NCBI GenBank assembly: GCA_910586125.1
Contig: CAJUHP010000004.1
Location: 61,840-125,839, forward strand
Direction of reading: 5' to 3'
DNA from: an uncultured Lachnospiraceae bacterium
GTDB taxonomy: Bacteria > Bacillota > Clostridia > Lachnospirales > Lachnospiraceae
DNA length: 64,000 nucleotides
The notes under the pieces were generated by a model. That model ran no database searches. It was not told where the DNA came from and was given only the letters and a program-made list of their open reading frames with translations. The number at the start of each line of letters is the position of its first letter. Position 1 is the stretch's first letter. The position numbers and the translations under genes were made by a program. Shown piece by piece: positions 60,150-64,000 of this stretch.

Positions 60150-61766
60150 CTAAAACAGCGGGGCAAACAGACGCATAAACCGCTGCAGGATGCGCAGGTG
60201 AAACGGCGTAGAACGGCAGAACTCCAGATCCATCTCCGTGCATTTTGCCATCGTTGCCAGATAATCCGTTTTCAGTTCGTCCACGGCTGCCGCCCGATAT
60301 AAGAATGTACCACATTCAAAGTGTAAATACAAGCTTCTGTAATCTAAATTTATGGTTCCAATCACGGCCAGCTCATCATCCACCAAAAATGTCTTGGAGT
60401 GGAGAAAGCCCGGCAAGTATTCATAGATGCGCACCCCGGCCTCCAGAAGCTGTCCATAGTAGGAGCGCGACAGCAGAAAAATCAGCTTTTTATCCGGGAT
60501 ATGCGGCATCATAATCCGCACATCCACGCCGCTTTTGGCCGCCAGCGTCAGAGCCGTCATCATCTCATTGTCAATCAGCAGATACGGCGTGGCGATATAG
60601 ACATAGCGGGTCGCATGATAAATCATATTCAGATAAATATTTTCTCCCACCGTCTCCATATCCAGCGGATTATCGCAGAACGGCTGTACATAGCCGCCGG
60701 GGCGGCAGGCATTTTCATTTTCCAGTCCACGGTTTTCCCCCGAAGCTGCCGCGCCCTCAGCGTCCCCAAACGACAGTTCTTTTTCTGATCCCCTGTCCTT
60801 TTTCAGCTCCGGCTGATACCGCGCGAAATCCTCCTCCGACATGCGCACCGTATTCCACATCTGCAGAAACATGACGGTCAGATTCCACACCGCCTCCCCT
60901 TCCAGCATGACGCCGGTATCCTTCCAGTGACCAAAACGGACCACCCGGTTCATATATTCATCCGCCAGATTGATCCCGCCGGTAAATCCGACACAGCCGT
61001 CGATCACCACAATCTTTCTGTGATCCCGGTGATTCATAATGGCGGAGATAAACGGCACAAAGGGATTAAATTTATGGCAAGCGATCCCGTACGATTCCAG
61101 TTCCTCCGGATAGCGCATGGGCAGTCTCTGGATGCAGCCCACATCGTCGTACAGAACGCGGACCTCCACGCCGGCTTTAGCCTTTTCCTTCAGAATCTCC
61201 AGGATCGTATCCCAGACATAGCCCGGCTCAATGATAAAGTATTCCAAAAAGATAAAGCGTTCCGCCTTTTTCAGCGCGGCGATCAGGGCCGGGAAATACT
61301 CCTCCCCGCAGGGCAAAAAATGTGTCGCCGTATCTGCGTAAACCGGATAACCGGCCTTTTTGCGGATATAAGCTACCTGCCTGGCTACGGCGGCGCCCGC
61401 CGCGGCAATTTCCTTTTCCACTTTGGTATCTTGGATAAGCGTACGGCTCAGCTCTCTGAAAATCTGTTCGTGGCGGTGTTCTGCGCTGGCAAACAGCCTC
61501 TGACGGCCAAACAGCAGGTATAGAATGATGCCGGCAAACGGCACGGACAGAATGAGAATGATCCACGACAGCTTAAACGCGGAGTTTCCCTGCCGCCCGG
61601 CAATATGAACCGATAAAACCCAACTGAGTCCCACAAGGACCAGCGACCAGAGGCGGTGGTACTGACTGATCGTCCAGAGGGAGCCGATCAGCCAGCCAAG
61701 CTGCACCAGAATGGCGAGAGCCACCAGCACCACCCTGCTGGTCAAAAACTTAAACAATCTCTGCAT
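60150..61766 (-). CDS. cls: Cardiolipin synthase (ClsA-like phospholipase D family)
   Basis: The protein has 538 residues: two N-terminal membrane helices (about 10-30 and 40-85), then two HKD catalytic sites, HRDHRKIVVID near residue 240 and FLHSKTFLVDD near residue 455. It joins two phosphatidylglycerol molecules into cardiolipin. A charged insert around residues 325-350 (KKDRGSEKELSFGDAEGAAA) separates the halves and is longer than usual. Its start overlaps the coaBC end by 17 bp. Confidence 0.95.
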   Translation of the reverse strand: MQRLFKFLTSRVVLVALAILVQLGWLIGSLWTISQYHRLWSLVLVGLSWVLSVHIAGRQGNSAFKLSWIILILSVPFAGIILYLLFGRQRLFASAEHRHEQIFRELSRTLIQDTKVEKEIAAAGAAVARQVAYIRKKAGYPVYADTATHFLPCGEEYFPALIAALKKAERFIFLEYFIIEPGYVWDTILEILKEKAKAGVEVRVLYDDVGCIQRLPMRYPEELESYGIACHKFNPFVPFISAIMNHRDHRKIVVIDGCVGFTGGINLADEYMNRVVRFGHWKDTGVMLEGEAVWNLTVMFLQMWNTVRMSEEDFARYQPELKKDRGSEKELSFGDAEGAAASGENRGLENENACRPGGYVQPFCDNPLDMETVGENIYLNMIYHATRYVYIATPYLLIDNEMMTALTLAAKSGVDVRIMMPHIPDKKLIFLLSRSYYGQLLEAGVRIYEYLPGFLHSKTFLVDDELAVIGTINLDYRSLYLHFECGTFLYRAAAVDELKTDYLATMAKCTEMDLEFCRSTPFHLRILQRFMRLFAPLF

Positions 61767-62949
61767 ACTTCTTCATCCGGTCCAAAAGAACGTGGGCGAG
61801 ACGTTCCTTTGTCAGAAGAGGAAGCGCTTCTGTGTTTTCCTTTGTCAGAATCGTCACCCGGTTGGTGTCCGTGCAAAATCCCGCGCCTTCCTCCTTCAGA
61901 TTATTCGCCACAATCATGTCCACATGTTTTCGCTCCAGTTTCGCGCGGGAATTTTCTTCCAGATTCTCCGTCTCCATGGAAAATCCGCAGATCACCTGGC
62001 CCGGTCTGCGCCTTTCGCCCAGAGCCGCCAAAATGTCCTTCGTCCGCACCAGGGGAATCGACAGATCTCCCTCCTGCTTTTTTACCTTCTGCGAAGAGAA
62101 CGATGCCGGCCGGTAATCTGCCACCGCCGCCGCTTTGACAATAAAATCCTGCTCCCCGGCCCGCGCCATAACCGCCTGATACATGTCCTCTGCCGAGACT
62201 ACCGGCACAACGTCCACAAAGGGCGGCGGCGCAAGGGAAACCGGCCCGCTGACAAGTGTGACCTTTGCTCCTCTGCGCATGGCAGCTTCCGCCAGGGCAT
62301 ATCCCATCTTGCCGGAGGAATGGTTGGTTAAAAAGCGCACCGGATCGACGGCTTCCCTGGTCGGCCCTGCCGTCACCAGCACCTTCTTTCCGTCCAGATC
62401 CTTGGCAAAAGCGATCCGGCGCAGAACGTACTCCACCAAAAGGCTTTCCTCCGGCATCCTTCCGTCACCGATATCTCCGTTGGCCAGCATTCCGCGGGCC
62501 GGCGATACGATCTCATAGCCGTATCCGGCCAGGCGGCGCAGGTTATCCTGAACAATGGGATTGTGAAACATATTGTGATTCATGGCTGGCGCAAGGATCT
62601 TCGGGCAGGGACAGGCCATGATCGTTGTGGTCAGCATGTCGTCCGCGATCCCAAAGGCAATCTTTCCGATCACATTGGCCGAAGCCGGGGCAAGCAGTAC
62701 GACATCGGCCCGTTTTGCCAGCGCCACATGTTCCACGCTGAATTCAAAATTCCGGTCAAAGGTATCCACCAGACATTTCGTGCCGGTCAGAGACTCAAAG
62801 GTGATGGGATTGATAAAGTTTGTGGCGTTCTTTGTCATCAGGACCTGTACGTCCGCTCCCAATTTATAAAAACTGCGCGCCAGATTCGCGCTTTTATAGG
62901 CGGCGATACTGCCGCTGACCGCCAGAACGACGGTTTTTCCTTTCAGCAT
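61750..62949 (-). CDS. coaBC: Bifunctional phosphopantothenoylcysteine decarboxylase/synthetase (CoaBC)
   Basis: A protein of about 399 residues. The N-terminal CoaC flavoprotein domain has GSIAAYKSANLARSF and PAMNHNMF (catalytic His and the PAMN loop); the C-terminal CoaB domain has VLVTAGPTREAVDPVRFLTN, SSGKMGYALAEAA and IVANNLKEEGAGF. It makes 4'-phosphopantetheine from 4'-phosphopantothenate and cysteine in CoA synthesis. ATG at 62949 with AGGAGG upstream; ATG at 62967 is also possible. Divergent from coaX, another CoA gene. Confidence 0.97.
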   Translation of the reverse strand: MLKGKTVVLAVSGSIAAYKSANLARSFYKLGADVQVLMTKNATNFINPITFESLTGTKCLVDTFDRNFEFSVEHVALAKRADVVLLAPASANVIGKIAFGIADDMLTTTIMACPCPKILAPAMNHNMFHNPIVQDNLRRLAGYGYEIVSPARGMLANGDIGDGRMPEESLLVEYVLRRIAFAKDLDGKKVLVTAGPTREAVDPVRFLTNHSSGKMGYALAEAAMRRGAKVTLVSGPVSLAPPPFVDVVPVVSAEDMYQAVMARAGEQDFIVKAAAVADYRPASFSSQKVKKQEGDLSIPLVRTKDILAALGERRRPGQVICGFSMETENLEENSRAKLERKHVDMIVANNLKEEGAGFCTDTNRVTILTKENTEALPLLTKERLAHVLLDRMKKYAEIV

Positions 62950-63003
62950 ACATCCTCCTTTTTCCATCTGCCCGCAGGCTGGTATTCTGTGTCGGGGTTT
63001 TTA

Positions 63004-63032
63004 TTGTGCTTCCGAAAATAGTATGCTATAAT
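63004..63032 (+). promoter_or_regulatory. Extended -10 promoter of coaX
   Basis: TTGTGC (63004-63009), 17-base spacer ending TGC, TATAAT (63027-63032), 36 bp before the start codon. Confidence 0.65.
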
Positions 63033-63067
63033 CGCTTCAAAATCATGACAGAGAAAGGATGACAATC

Positions 63068-63832
63068 ATGATTCTGGCACTGGATATCGGCAATACGAAT
63101 ATTGTAATCGGCTGCATTGACGAGCATAAAACTTATTTTGTAGAGAGACTGCGCACCGACGCCGTAAAGACGGAATTGGAATATGCGCTGGATCTAAAAA
63201 ATGTTCTGGAACTCTACGGAATCACCAGAGAGGATCTGGAGGGGGGGATTATCGCTTCTGTCGTTCCCCCTGTCTCCACAACGCTACAGAGAGCCATGGA
63301 AAAGATTACCGGCAAAAAACCGCCTCTGGTGGGTCCCGGCATCCGCACTGGTCTCAACATCAAAATGGATAATCCTGCCTCTGTCGGCGCCGATCTGATC
63401 GTGGCAGCCGTGGCGGCTGTTCGGGATTATCCGCCGCCCCTTATTGTTATTGATATGGGAACGGCTACCACCATGACGGTAGTCGATGAATGCGGGAATT
63501 ATATCGGGGGCGTTATTATCCCCGGACTTCAGGTGTCTTTGGATTCTCTGGTAAACCGCGCCGCTCAGCTCACAAAGATCGGGCTGGATAATCTGAAGCA
63601 GGTGATCGGTAAGAATACGATCGACTGCATGAAAAGCGGGGCGCTCTACGGCAACGCTGCCATGATCGATGGGATGATCGAACGGATGGAGGAGGAACTG
63701 GGACGAAAAACGACGGTGGTTGCCACGGGCGGTCTGTCCCGGTTTGTGGTGCCGCATTGCAGGAGGGAGATTATCCTGGATGACGGGTTGCTGCTTCGGG
63801 GGCTTTGGATTATTTATCAGAAGAATCTGTAG
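63068..63832 (+). CDS. coaX: Type III pantothenate kinase (CoaX)
   Basis: A 254-residue ASKHA-fold kinase for the first step of CoA synthesis; type III enzymes are not inhibited by CoA. ALDIGNTNIV is the phosphate-binding start, GPGIRTGLNIKMDNP and GADLIVAAVAA bind pantothenate, VIDMGTATT is the second phosphate motif, and ATGGLSRF the adenosine part. The ATG at 63068 has AAGG nine bases upstream; the ATG at 63059 is in frame. Divergent from coaBC, so the two CoA genes may share regulation. Confidence 0.96.
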   Translation: MILALDIGNTNIVIGCIDEHKTYFVERLRTDAVKTELEYALDLKNVLELYGITREDLEGGIIASVVPPVSTTLQRAMEKITGKKPPLVGPGIRTGLNIKMDNPASVGADLIVAAVAAVRDYPPPLIVIDMGTATTMTVVDECGNYIGGVIIPGLQVSLDSLVNRAAQLTKIGLDNLKQVIGKNTIDCMKSGALYGNAAMIDGMIERMEEELGRKTTVVATGGLSRFVVPHCRREIILDDGLLLRGLWIIYQKNL

Positions 63833-64000
63833 GTATATTTTAGCATAGATTTGGGAGTTTGTAAGCCCTTTTTTGGGGAGAAATTTGCAGACAAAACGAG
63901 GGGGAGAGGGAAGGCGGGGCGGGGGAGCTGAGTTTCGGAGCAAGAAGGGGAGTATCCCAAAGATTGTGTAAACCTTCAAACTGATGTAAGATAAAATTAC
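63833..64000. other. Downstream region of coaX, no gene seen
   Basis: A purine-rich stretch (63897-63950) is followed by GTGTAAACCTTCAAACTGATGTAAG near the edge. No open frame with a ribosome site and no clear terminator hairpin. Confidence 0.4.

Noticed and set aside
1..64000. CRISPR arrays, tRNA, rRNA, prophage or integron structures
   Set aside because: I looked for regularly spaced repeats, cloverleaf-like sequences, integrase and transposase motifs and found none. Small RNAs without strong sequence marks could be missed by eye.

Overview
The window reads as chromosome from a low-to-mid GC Bacillota, most likely a gut-type Lachnospiraceae/Clostridia. This rests on strong AGGAGG ribosome sites, frequent GTG and TTG starts, a PyrK/PyrD type 1B pyrimidine operon, a PdaA-type deacetylase, YtrA-type GntR control, a TelA/XpaC pair and Clostridia-style two-domain GT2 enzymes. 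The taxonomic call is inference: there is no rRNA or tRNA in the window, and I saw no CRISPR array, intact insertion sequence or prophage.

Layout. 1-5.8 kb: the start of a GNAT acetyltransferase, then the pyrF-pyrK-pyrD operon with a heavy-metal/manganese exporter-like gene at its end, and opposite it two small lipoproteins (one rhodanese) and a histidine phosphatase. 6.1-23.1 kb: one tightly packed minus-strand surface-polysaccharide operon of 15 genes (aminotransferase, initiating sugar-phosphate transferase, two LicD proteins, glycosyltransferases, Wzy, Wzx, a 3,4-ketoisomerase, an acetyltransferase and an O-acyltransferase). Embedded in it is a complete phosphonate route: a three-domain nucleotidyltransferase-nucleotidyltransferase-PEP mutase, a phosphonoacetaldehyde reductase, and a phosphonopyruvate decarboxylase fused in frame to a sugar aminotransferase. 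The predicted product is a glycan carrying 2-hydroxyethylphosphonate (or a derivative), nucleotidyl-activated and transferred by LicD.

23.2-26.25 kb: an SF2 helicase with six helicase-associated repeats sits directly upstream of that operon. In front of it are two 29-bp exact inverted repeats, each with 11-bp arms around a 7-bp asymmetric core, enclosing 213 bp that carries a near-consensus promoter and a strong hairpin. In the orientation given the promoter points away from the helicase and the polysaccharide operon; inversion would turn it toward them. This looks like a phase-variable invertible promoter and is the most exciting element here.

26.2-41.9 kb: a GntR-controlled ABC transporter, a MarR/TauE pair, an RsiV-like domain protein, a duplicated DUF305 protein, PdaA, TelA and XpaC, a SUV3-like RNA helicase with an iron alcohol dehydrogenase, an S8 protease and ClpX. 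42.1-53.3 kb: HtrA, an LCP ligase, a second initiating sugar transferase and four GT2 proteins, a second cell-surface glycan locus. 53.4-56.7 kb: a CPBP protease under a TetR regulator with matching operators, an esterase-like hydrolase and a small unknown protein. 56.7-63.8 kb: orphan PTS IIB and IIA, manA, prfC, cardiolipin synthase and coaBC in one direction, and coaX divergent.
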